A DNA stretch of 64,000 nucleotides from Acidobacteriaceae bacterium (GTDB taxonomy: Bacteria; Acidobacteriota; Terriglobia; Terriglobales; Acidobacteriaceae): positions 124,001 through 188,000 of the forward strand of contig PLDC01000022.1 of the NCBI GenBank assembly GCA_003134995.1, written 5' to 3'. Shown here one piece after another: positions 42,509-50,263 of this stretch. Made by a program: the position numbers and the translations under genes. The stretch's first letter is position 1. Each line of letters starts with the position of its first letter. The notes beneath the pieces were generated by a model that was not told the origin of the DNA, did no database searches, and saw only the letters and a list, made by a program, of their open reading frames with translations.

Positions 42509-42543
42509 TGCCAAGGATGAAGTTGCGAAATGGGAGTCTGGCC

Positions 42544-44745
42544 TTGCGGAAAAAGATACGACACACGGCAGCAGGACGATGCGGCCTCGCCCTTCTGGCC
42601 TTAATCTTCTGGGCCGTCCTTCTTTCAGTCGGCACCCCGGCACACGCTCACGGCCGAGCGCAAGTAAAGGCGCCACAACCGCTCAAGCAGGACGAGAGCT
42701 GCCTGGCCTGCCATGGCCAAGCGGGAATGACAGCGGGCAATGGCAAAAGCATCTCGATTGATCCCACGAAACATGCAGCCAGTGTTCACGGCGTTCTGAG
42801 TTGCAAAGAGTGCCACTCGAGCATCAAGGACTATCCGCATCCGGCCAAAGTGGCGAAGGTGCAATGCTCCACTTGTCACACCGACGAGGCTTCTCATGTG
42901 CCCAACAGCGTGCACAGCGCGCTAGGCGAGCAAGCTTGCGAATCTTGCCATGGCGACCATCACGAAGTAGTATCCACGGCTCAACTGGCGCCGGCAAAGT
43001 GCGCGCAGTGCCATGCCGACGAAGTAAAGGAACTCCGGCAAAGCATTCACGGAAAAGCGGCCGCAGCGGGAGACCCGGACGCGCCAACTTGCCTCTCCTG
43101 CCACGGGTCAGTCCATCAGATTCAGGGCCCGGGCGATGTGACCTCGACGGTGGCCAAGAAGAACTTGCCCGACACGTGTGCATCCTGCCACAGCAACCCG
43201 CAGTTTCTCTCTCGCCACAAGATTCCATTCGCGCATCCCGTGGAACTTTACAAACAAAGCGTCCATGGACGAGCGGTGATGGGCGGAGACGAAGCTGCAG
43301 CGACTTGCTCGGACTGTCACGGCAGCCACGGAATCCTGCCCTCGCAAGATGCGCTTTCCAAAGTAAACCACTTCAACATACCCGCCACTTGCGGGCAGTG
43401 CCATACCGAAATTTCCAAGGCGTATCTTGCAAGCGTTCATGGACAAGCTACAAAGAATGGAGTCTCCGCGGCCCCGGTGTGCAGCGATTGCCACGGCGAA
43501 CACCTCATCCTGCGCCCGAAAGACCCTGAATCGCTGGTGAATGCGTCGCGCGTTTCAATGGCCACCTGCGGGCGTTGCCACAACGATGAACGACTGGCTC
43601 TGCGATACAATCTGCCCGCCGATCGCGTTCCTTCCTATGCCGACAGCTTTCACGGGCTGGCCCTCACCGAAGGAAAGACGACCGCCGCGAATTGCGCGTC
43701 GTGTCACGGAGTACACTCCATTCTCCCTTCAAGTGACGCGCGATCGAGCGTCAGCAGCGCCAACCTGCGAAAGACGTGCGGTCAATGCCACAAAGGTGTG
43801 GACGAAGCCCGATTCCTCATGGGACCAGTGCATGTGCGGACCTCCACTGGCGCCGCTCATCCGGTTGTAAAGTGGATCCGCTGGACTTACTGGATCCTAA
43901 TCCCAATGACGCTGGGATTCATGATCCTGCACAACATAATCGACTTCTTCGCGAAGCTCATGCGCCCGCGGCCGCACCACTCCAGCGGCGCGAAAGTAAC
44001 GCGCATGAATCGCAACTTCCGCATTGCCCACTGGGGCGTGATTCTGAGCTTCCCAACGCTGGTTGTCACCGGATTTGCCTTGAAGTTTCCTGATGCCTGG
44101 TGGTCGCGCCCGCTATTGCTTTGGGAGAACCACTTCGGCTTCCGCGGAGGAGTGCATCGCGCTGCGGCCGTTATACTCATCGCCGCCACGCTCTATCATC
44201 TGATTCACCTCGCCCTGAACAAGCGGGACCGTGTTTTCGTCTGGGCAATGCTTCCGCAATTCAAAGATGCAACGGACTTGATGCACGTCTTCGCGTACAA
44301 CCTCCGGCTCACGAAAGTCGAGCCAACGTTCGCGAAATTCAACTATGCCGAGAAGCTCGAATATCTTGCCTTCATGTGGGGAACGCTGGTGATGGCGGTT
44401 TCCGGCTTCTTACTGTGGTTTAACGATTTCACTCTGACGCACTTCCCCAAGTGGGTGTCCGATGCGGCTACCGCTGTTCATTGTTACGAGGCGATTCTCG
44501 CAACGTTCGCCATTCTGATTTGGCATTCCTACATGGTGATCTTCGATCCGCTGGTCTACCCGATGGACACTGCGTGGCTCGACGGCAAAGTTCCTGCGGA
44601 TCACTACCGCCATGCGCGTCCGTCCTATTACCGCGCCCTGCAACGCGCGAACCTGATCGAGCTACCGGCCGAGCCCGCCGGTTCGCTAGACGAGCACGAG
44701 CCCCTGACCCAGGTTGAGGTCGACGTCCCTACGAAGAAGGCCTAG
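42544..44745 (+). CDS. 13-haem cytochrome c with cytochrome b-like membrane domain
   Basis: About 733 residues. A signal/anchor (CGLALLALIFWAVLLSVG) is followed by a periplasmic domain with 13 CxxCH motifs (first CLACHG, last CGQCHK; residues about 50-420). Then come five membrane segments (e.g. WIRWTYWILIPMTLGFMILH, VHRAAAVILIAATLYHLIHLAL, AVHCYEAILATFAILIWHSYMV) with His pairs like cytochrome b561/FdnI. This could carry electrons between quinone and periplasm in one chain. TTG 42544 has GGGAG 7 nt upstream; ATG 42517 is possible. Terminal acceptor unknown. Confidence 0.85.
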   Translation: MRKKIRHTAAGRCGLALLALIFWAVLLSVGTPAHAHGRAQVKAPQPLKQDESCLACHGQAGMTAGNGKSISIDPTKHAASVHGVLSCKECHSSIKDYPHPAKVAKVQCSTCHTDEASHVPNSVHSALGEQACESCHGDHHEVVSTAQLAPAKCAQCHADEVKELRQSIHGKAAAAGDPDAPTCLSCHGSVHQIQGPGDVTSTVAKKNLPDTCASCHSNPQFLSRHKIPFAHPVELYKQSVHGRAVMGGDEAAATCSDCHGSHGILPSQDALSKVNHFNIPATCGQCHTEISKAYLASVHGQATKNGVSAAPVCSDCHGEHLILRPKDPESLVNASRVSMATCGRCHNDERLALRYNLPADRVPSYADSFHGLALTEGKTTAANCASCHGVHSILPSSDARSSVSSANLRKTCGQCHKGVDEARFLMGPVHVRTSTGAAHPVVKWIRWTYWILIPMTLGFMILHNIIDFFAKLMRPRPHHSSGAKVTRMNRNFRIAHWGVILSFPTLVVTGFALKFPDAWWSRPLLLWENHFGFRGGVHRAAAVILIAATLYHLIHLALNKRDRVFVWAMLPQFKDATDLMHVFAYNLRLTKVEPTFAKFNYAEKLEYLAFMWGTLVMAVSGFLLWFNDFTLTHFPKWVSDAATAVHCYEAILATFAILIWHSYMVIFDPLVYPMDTAWLDGKVPADHYRHARPSYYRALQRANLIELPAEPAGSLDEHEPLTQVEVDVPTKKA

Positions 44746-44751
44746 GACGAA

Positions 44752-45270
44752 TCAGTTCTTTGCCTTCTTGGTGATTTGGAAGGACGGGACGCGGGTGCCG
44801 TCGTCAGTGGTCACAGCGCCCTCGGTGAAATTGAGATCTTCTTTGCCCTTCTTTAGCATCTGCTTGGACACAGGCTTATACGCAGCCAGAATGTCGCTGC
44901 CATCGATCGTGCCCGTGGCTCCCGCGCGCACTGCCACGACTCCATACGGAACGTCGTTATCAAAATAAGTGCAAACAGCAGCATCCTTGCGGGTGGTGAA
45001 CAAACACCCCGCACTCCGACTTGGCTTCGCCTCCTGCGGCTTTAGGAATGGACCTAGATCGCCGTCTTTCAACGCAGCGCTCCAGGTTTGCTCATCGATG
45101 TAAATTACCAGGAAGCCGATTAGAGATTGGCTCTGAACATGGCTGGCGACATTCGCCGCAATCTTGAGGAAGAACAGCGGCGGTTTCTGTTCTGTACTGG
45201 GACGACTCTGGGCCACGGTCAGCACTGCCACCGTCGCCAGCACGAGGCGCAAGAACACTCGGGATTTCAT
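44752..45270 (-). CDS. Secreted hypothetical protein
   Basis: A 172-residue exported protein: signal MKSRVFLRLVLATVAVLTVA, then PLFFLKIAANVASHVQSQSL, AGCLFTTRKDAAVCTYFDND, VVAVRAGATGTIDGSDIL and GAVTTDDGTRVPSFQITKKA. Two Cys could form a disulfide. No family was recognised and no ribosome site is clear. It is convergent with the 13-haem cytochrome gene; the stop codons lie a few bases apart. Confidence 0.65.
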   Translation of the reverse strand: MKSRVFLRLVLATVAVLTVAQSRPSTEQKPPLFFLKIAANVASHVQSQSLIGFLVIYIDEQTWSAALKDGDLGPFLKPQEAKPSRSAGCLFTTRKDAAVCTYFDNDVPYGVVAVRAGATGTIDGSDILAAYKPVSKQMLKKGKEDLNFTEGAVTTDDGTRVPSFQITKKAKN

Positions 45271-45342
45271 ACCAGCAATATACTTAAATTGTGAAGCTGA
45301 GGGGAGTGAGCAATCGCTCTGGACTGACGCGAAACGCGCCGC

Positions 45343-45391
45343 GACTGTCGTCTATCGTCTTTCGACAATCGACTATCGACTATCGACTATC
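45343..45391. repeat. Seven in-phase 7-bp units (GACTATC type)
   Basis: GACTGTC, GTCTATC, GTCTTTC, GACAATC, GACTATC, GACTATC and GACTATC run without interruption for 49 nt. They fill the gap between the secreted-protein gene and the end of phaC. Confidence 0.85.
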
Positions 45392-45414
45392 GGTGTTGGC
45401 GCCGGAACCGGACG

Positions 45415-46482
45415 CTACTTGGAGCGTCCGGCTAGCCAGCTATCAATCTTGGGCCAGGTGCGCTTGTTGGCGCCGCTTCCCGCCATGATTCCGATGTGAC
45501 CGCCCGGAACGTTGAAGAGTTCTTTGTCTTTGCCGCCCACCTTCGACAGAATCGCTTTCGACTGGCAGGGTGGCGTGATGTGGTCGCCCTCGGCGATCAC
45601 CGTCAACAGGTTGGCGCGTAAGCGGCTCAAGTCCACGCGCTCGCCGCGGATCATCATCTCCCCGCGCATGAGGCGGTCGTTACGGTAGAGGTCGACGATG
45701 AGCTGCCGGAATGTGCCGCCCGTCATCGGGATATTGTCGGTGACCCAGGTGTTCATGGCTTGCCAGGCCTCGATGACCTGAGGGTTCTCGATGTTATCCC
45801 AAAGCTTCAGATAGTTGACGATGTAATTCTCTACTGGCTTCAGCGCCCGCGCTCCGTAGTCGATCATCTCTCCAGGCATGTTGCCAAACGCCGCCAGCAG
45901 TTTGTCGATATCGAAATAGCGTTCGTCGGTCCAGCGTGCGAAGGTAATATTTTCTTTGTTGGAGAAGTCGAGCGGGGCCGTGAGTAAAATCAGGTTTCGT
46001 AACCCATCATCGGGCCGCAGGCAAGAATAGATTGTGCTGAGGATCGCGCCAATGCACCAGCCCAGCATGCTGAACTCTTCCACTCCTGAAACCGACTTCA
46101 TTTTGCGGATGGCCCGCGGCAGGTAATCGAGACAGTAGTCGTCAAACTTCAAATTTTTGTCTTCCGGGCCTGGGACTCCCCAATCGAGTAGATACAAGTC
46201 ATAGCCGCTGTTCACCATGTATTCGACAAAGCTGTGGCCGGGACGAAGGTCAAGAATGTAAGGCCGGCTCATGAGCGCGAACACCAGCAGAAGCGGAACC
46301 GGATGCCGCTTTTCTTTAGGCACGACGGGAATGTAGCGATAGAGTTTTGCCTTATTCAGCGCCCATACTAATTCCTTGGGGGTTTGCGCGATCGGAGTTT
46401 TCGTGGTCAGCGCTTTGTTGAACGTAGTTAATTTTCCAACCATGTCGGTAAACGGGTCGGTGAGAACCGCGGCTTCTGGCAT
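45415..46482 (-). CDS. phaC: Class III-type PHA synthase, PhaC subunit
   Basis: Polymerises (R)-3-hydroxyacyl-CoA to polyester. 355 residues, the class III length. The lipase-like box is LGWCIGAI with nucleophile C143. Asp is in VIAEGDHITPP and His in VPGGHIGIMAGS, completing the triad. SRPYILDLRPGHSFVEYMV and YDLYLLDWGVPG are typical. It starts 2 nt after the phaE stop, so the two subunits are made together. A phasin and PhaR gene follow the same locus upstream. Confidence 0.92.
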   Translation of the reverse strand: MPEAAVLTDPFTDMVGKLTTFNKALTTKTPIAQTPKELVWALNKAKLYRYIPVVPKEKRHPVPLLLVFALMSRPYILDLRPGHSFVEYMVNSGYDLYLLDWGVPGPEDKNLKFDDYCLDYLPRAIRKMKSVSGVEEFSMLGWCIGAILSTIYSCLRPDDGLRNLILLTAPLDFSNKENITFARWTDERYFDIDKLLAAFGNMPGEMIDYGARALKPVENYIVNYLKLWDNIENPQVIEAWQAMNTWVTDNIPMTGGTFRQLIVDLYRNDRLMRGEMMIRGERVDLSRLRANLLTVIAEGDHITPPCQSKAILSKVGGKDKELFNVPGGHIGIMAGSGANKRTWPKIDSWLAGRSK

Positions 46483-46484
46483 TG

Positions 46485-46907
46485 CTACTTCGCCCCCTTG
46501 GCTTTCTGTTTTTTCTGACGGCTGGTTTCCGTCGACCTCGGATTTCTGTTGCTTGCCGCCGTTGCGGGCTTGGTGAGCAACTTCTCAATCCGGTCAAGTT
46601 TCGCATCCATGTCGTCGAGATGCATTTCAATGTTAGTAACGCGGTCGGCCAGAGCCACGAAGTCAGCGCGCGAAGGCATGCTTAATTGTTCGAGCACGCG
46701 CAACATCGCTTTCTCCACGGCTTCTCGAAATGGGGACGATGCCGAGAGATAGGTATCAAGCACGGTCCCGCTGGTTCTGGCGTAGGCATCTGTATTGACC
46801 GTTTGCACCATGGCTTTCGCCCACGCGTCGAGATAGTTATCGCGCATATCGCGGAAGGCTTCCATGGGATCGGCGGGCTTTCCATTCGCCGCTTGTTCAT
46901 TGCTCAT
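46485..46907 (-). CDS. phaE: PHA synthase PhaE-like subunit (short)
   Basis: A 140-residue protein just before phaC. The C-terminal part, LSMPSRADFVALADRVTNIE and then MDAKLDRIEKLL, matches the end of PhaE/PhaR synthase subunits and is a coiled coil. The N-terminal part (PMEAFRDMRDNYLDAWAKAM) is like the start of PhaE. It is much shorter than classical PhaE (about 350 residues), missing the middle. GGGAG lies 8 nt before ATG 46907. Lys-rich tail. It should be required for PhaC activity. Confidence 0.75.
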   Translation of the reverse strand: MSNEQAANGKPADPMEAFRDMRDNYLDAWAKAMVQTVNTDAYARTSGTVLDTYLSASSPFREAVEKAMLRVLEQLSMPSRADFVALADRVTNIEMHLDDMDAKLDRIEKLLTKPATAASNRNPRSTETSRQKKQKAKGAK

Positions 46908-47032
46908 TTTGAAACTCCCTCTCTGGCTCGAACGCAACCGGAGACAGACCCGGACCTAAAATTCACCGGCGACACACAAAGGCCAAAACCGGTGGCCGGG
47001 CTCTGTCTGCCAAATCGCAGTATATCAATTGC

Positions 47033-47614
47033 TTACGCGGCTACGGTGCTCTTGAATGGCTTCACGGCGATGTCGAGGATCGTCTTGTGAGTCTCGATCA
47101 AAGCATCCACGCCACTCTGGAACGCGTCGGCTGCGGGATTGTTGGCGATCCCAAACTGCTTCTTGCCGGCTTCGAAAGCGGCCTTTTGCTGCTCCGCATA
47201 AAACTCGATCGCTTTCTTTTGCGTTGCAACGGACTTTTCGACCGACTGCTTGAACAGCGTCGTTACGCCTTCAGCCACTTTGTAAGCTGAACCGCCGTGC
47301 TCTTTGGCGAGGCCGGCAGCGGCTTCGCTCTGCTCGACAGCCAGGTCGATTGCGCCTTTCTGAATTTCAACAAACCGATCGAACGTCTGGCCAGCCAGGT
47401 CGAACCAGAACAGGCCGGGGTTCTCCGGGATAAAGCTAAAAGCCTGCTTCCATGCTCCAATCAATTCGGCATTCTGCTCAGCGGCGACTTCGAGCGACTT
47501 CTTCTGCAGTCCTGCCAGGCGCTCTACGTTCTTGGTGTAAAGGGGGATAAAGTTCTCAACTTTCTTTTCTGCGGCTTGCGCAGTGTGTTTAGATGACTTA
47601 TGGGCGGTAGACAT
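47033..47614 (-). CDS. Phasin family protein
   Basis: A 193-residue granule-coating protein. Helical throughout: LYTKNVERLAGLQKKSLEVA, WFDLAGQTFDRFVEIQKGAI and KAIEFYAEQQKAAFEAGK match the phasin_2 pattern. It binds the surface of PHA granules and limits their size. AGAGGAG precedes the ATG. It is divergent from phaR, with a CTGC-N3-GCAG operator between them. An imperfect inverted repeat (46935-47000) separates it from phaE. Confidence 0.9.
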   Translation of the reverse strand: MSTAHKSSKHTAQAAEKKVENFIPLYTKNVERLAGLQKKSLEVAAEQNAELIGAWKQAFSFIPENPGLFWFDLAGQTFDRFVEIQKGAIDLAVEQSEAAAGLAKEHGGSAYKVAEGVTTLFKQSVEKSVATQKKAIEFYAEQQKAAFEAGKKQFGIANNPAADAFQSGVDALIETHKTILDIAVKPFKSTVAA

Positions 47615-47656
47615 GTTGTGCTCCTCTCAAATAAATGTATATGATGCTGCGAACAT

Positions 47657-47671
47657 TGCTGCACTGCAGCA
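47657..47671. promoter_or_regulatory. PhaR-type operator between phasin gene and phaR
   Basis: TGCTGCACTGCAGCA is a perfect dyad containing CTGC-ACT-GCAG (47659-47669). This fits the CTGC-N3/4-GCAG site reported for Paracoccus PhaR. A further TGCTGC lies at 47644-47649. It sits 43 nt upstream of the phasin ATG and 56 nt upstream of the phaR ATG, so it could control both. Confidence 0.7.
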
Positions 47672-47726
47672 TGAGTTCATGATAATCTCTTTGTCAGAGA
47701 TGTCAAGGGAAAAAAAGAGCCATTCA

Positions 47727-48296
47727 ATGAACCGCAAAAAGATAATTATCAAGAAGTACGGAAACCGCCGTCTCTACGACACCGCCCACAGCCGATACAT
47801 CAACCAGGACGAAGTGGCCGAGATGGTGCGGGACGGGCGCGACGTTCAGGTGGTAGACGCCGCTACGGGCGAAGACCTGACCCGCCTGGTGCTGACGCAG
47901 ATCATCGTGGAACACGCGAAAGAACCGGGTTCGGCTTTTCCCCTCGATATATTGCGCCAGATGGTGGTGGCCTACGGCAAGGCAACTCAGGAGAACACGC
48001 TGAAATATACGAAGGCCGTGCTCGATATGTACCAGAACGCCTACCAGGCGATCACACCGCCATTGAGCCCTTTCGAGTTTATTCAGGAGCCGACCCCGTC
48101 ATCCAAAGATCCGCGAGCACCTTGGGGATCTGGAACGGCGCCGGGGGCTACGGCCAGCTCTCAGAGAACGAAGGAAGAACCCGTCGGGGTTGACGAACTA
48201 AAACAGCGTATTGAAGACTTGGAATCGATGGTTTCCAGGCTTGCACCCGGGAAAAAGGAACGCAAGCGCAAGGGGAAGTCACGCAGGACCAGCTAG
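47727..48296 (+). CDS. phaR: PHA synthesis repressor PhaR
   Basis: A 189-residue regulator that senses PHA and represses phasin genes. The N-terminal PHB/PHA accumulation DNA-binding domain is clear: IIIKKYGNRRLYDTAHSRYI, then VAEMVRDGRDVQVVDAATGEDLT. The middle (MVVAYGKATQENTLKYTKAV) is the PHB-binding region, and the C-terminus has a short coiled coil (ELKQRIEDLESMVSRLAP) and a basic tail. ATG 47727 is preferred; ATG 47700 is in frame. Divergent from the phasin gene. Confidence 0.92.
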   Translation: MNRKKIIIKKYGNRRLYDTAHSRYINQDEVAEMVRDGRDVQVVDAATGEDLTRLVLTQIIVEHAKEPGSAFPLDILRQMVVAYGKATQENTLKYTKAVLDMYQNAYQAITPPLSPFEFIQEPTPSSKDPRAPWGSGTAPGATASSQRTKEEPVGVDELKQRIEDLESMVSRLAPGKKERKRKGKSRRTS

Positions 48297-48379
48297 CCGC
48301 AGCCACATTCACACACCACCGCGCGGAGTGTATTCCGTACTACTTCGCCGGCAGTTGCCGTCTCCTGCTACTTCGACAA

Positions 48380-48580
48380 CTATCCCACCATGATCTTGTC
48401 GAAGGGATTCTCCGACCGCGAGTTGACCTGTACTGCGCGCGTGTCGTAGCGTTCTTCGCGAAGCACATCCTGCAGTTTGATCATGAGGATCTCCAACTGC
48501 TGCCGATCATCCGACCGGCTGTTGATATCACGGCAAATCCGCCGAACTTTCTTATTCATGTGAGCATCCGCCTGCTTCAT
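48380..48580 (-). CDS. Small conserved-looking hypothetical protein
   Basis: 66 residues: MKQADAHMNKKVRRICRDIN, DDRQQLEILMIKLQDVLREE and SENPFDKIMVG. A strong GGAAGGG lies 6-7 nt before ATG 48580. Helical, with two Arg/Lys-rich patches and one Cys; no membrane segment. No family was recognised. It lies downstream of phaR and of the transhydrogenase operon, but on the operon strand with a 160-nt gap. Confidence 0.6.
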   Translation of the reverse strand: MKQADAHMNKKVRRICRDINSRSDDRQQLEILMIKLQDVLREERYDTRAVQVNSRSENPFDKIMVG

Positions 48581-48740
48581 ATTTCACCCTTCCGACGGCA
48601 CTGATAGAAAGGGCTGCTCAGGGCAGCCTCGACCCGTGCTGTTACGGTATCCGTCGGCAGGCATTTTCGGAAACTCAAAATGAAGATTCAAGCTATCGAG
48701 AAAACAGTATTGGGCCTTGGTGTTTAGGCGGGGAGCCAGG

Positions 48741-50228
48741 TCACGACGCCCGGCGATTAAGGACATTGCCGTTCATAAAATGCTGCACTGCGGCATTAGT
48801 TGCAGCGTGCTTCCGTTGTGTTCCCGCGCCCACTTTTCTCAGTCCGTCCAGTGCGGCTGCCTTGTAGGCTTCAGCGAAAGTGGGATAGTTGAACACGGTA
48901 TCGCGGAAATATTCCAGAGTCGCTCCGAAACACAACGCGGCCTGCCCGATGTGGATGATCTCGGCCGCGCTCTCGCCGATGATGTGAACACCCAAAATCG
49001 CGAGAGACTCAGGGTCGAATAACAGCTTGAGAAATCCCTGATCATCGCCGAGAATCTGTCCTTTGGCTAACGCTTTGTAGTGCGCAATTCCCACTTCGTA
49101 AGGAATTTTGGCCTGGGCAAGGCCCTGCTCCGTCCTGCCCACCATCGAGATCTCCGGAATGGCATAGACGGCATAAGGAAAAACCTGCGGTTGGCTCGTG
49201 GCGGGAATCCCGAACATATTGCAGACTGCGAGCCGGCCTTGCTCCATCGAAATACTGCCGTAATACAAACCCTCGGCGAGAAAGCCGATCACATCGCCGG
49301 CGGCAAATATGTTGGGCACATCGGTGCGGAACCGTTCGTTGACATCGAGTTTTCCGCCCGCGATGGTCCCAAGCCCCACCGCAGCCAGGTTAAGCCGATC
49401 TGTATTCCCCTGCCTGCCTGCGGCATACAGAAGAGATTCTCCACGAATGCTTCCGCCGCTTTCAAGTTCGGCGACGACGCAATCCTCTTTCGCATCGACC
49501 GCACACGCGACAACCTTCTCGCCCAAGCGGAAGGTCACTCCCAGTTGCCGTAAGCGAGAGCAGAAATTTTCGACGATCTCGCGGTCGATGAAACTTAAGA
49601 GTTCAGTGTGTTGATCCACGAGAGTGACGTTAACGCCAAGCGTTGCCAGCAATGAAGCATATTCGATTCCGATTAATCCGGCTCCCACAATGATGAGATC
49701 GTTGGGAAGTTCGCGGAGCGACAAGAGTTGATCCGGGTTAAGAATTCGTTTACCGTCCTGATGAATGCGATCGTCGGTCACTGGCCGGGCACCGACAGCG
49801 ATCAGAAACTTATCAGCAGTGACCAGCCTTGATCCGTGATCTGCCTGAACTTGAACGGAATGAGCATCGACGAATACGGCCTCGCCCTCGATCGTATCGA
49901 CACGATTGCGCTCGAGGTCTGATTGAATCGTCTCGGTTTCGGCCTTGATGGCTGCGTCTACCCGGAACGTGAGGTCGAACATTTCGACGTGATATCTGAC
50001 GCTCTCACTGCTGCCGTAAAACGTGCGCTGACGCAGAACGTTGAGAACCGCTTCGCGCAGAGTCTTGCTCACAATGGTACCGCTGTGCACGCCAGCCTTA
50101 CCAGAGGGCCACTTGCGATCAACGATCGCCACTTTCTTGCCCAGTTCGGCCGCGCAGAGTGCACCCTTCTGGCCAGCGGGACCGCTTCCAATTACCACGA
50201 GATCGTAGTCGTAACCTTTGGATGTCAT
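48741..50228 (-). CDS. sthA: Soluble pyridine nucleotide transhydrogenase
   Basis: A 495-residue flavoprotein of the dihydrolipoamide-dehydrogenase fold. FAD site DLVVIGSGPAGQKGALCAAE, NAD(P) site LIIVGAGLIGIEYASLL, C-terminal FAD motif VPNIFAAGDVIG. The redox disulfide (CxxxxC) is replaced by GVHSGTIVSKTLREAV, the SthA hallmark. It interconverts NADH and NADPH. Last gene of the carboxylase/KAS-PhaB operon, where it would supply NADPH for the acetoacetyl-CoA reductase. The C-terminal tail (KVGAGTQRKHAATNAAV) is longer than usual. Confidence 0.9.
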   Translation of the reverse strand: MTSKGYDYDLVVIGSGPAGQKGALCAAELGKKVAIVDRKWPSGKAGVHSGTIVSKTLREAVLNVLRQRTFYGSSESVRYHVEMFDLTFRVDAAIKAETETIQSDLERNRVDTIEGEAVFVDAHSVQVQADHGSRLVTADKFLIAVGARPVTDDRIHQDGKRILNPDQLLSLRELPNDLIIVGAGLIGIEYASLLATLGVNVTLVDQHTELLSFIDREIVENFCSRLRQLGVTFRLGEKVVACAVDAKEDCVVAELESGGSIRGESLLYAAGRQGNTDRLNLAAVGLGTIAGGKLDVNERFRTDVPNIFAAGDVIGFLAEGLYYGSISMEQGRLAVCNMFGIPATSQPQVFPYAVYAIPEISMVGRTEQGLAQAKIPYEVGIAHYKALAKGQILGDDQGFLKLLFDPESLAILGVHIIGESAAEIIHIGQAALCFGATLEYFRDTVFNYPTFAEAYKAAALDGLRKVGAGTQRKHAATNAAVQHFMNGNVLNRRAS

Positions 50229-50263
50229 CGCGCCTCTCCATCAACGTCGGAAGAAATCCGACT

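Noticed and set aside
45343-45391. CRISPR array at the 7-bp repeat tracts
   Set aside because: Units are far too short, there are no spacers, and no cas gene is present.
48779-48794. Second PhaR-type site (TGCTGCACTGCGGCAT)
   Set aside because: It lies inside the sthA coding region and lacks the exact CTGC-N3-GCAG dyad.
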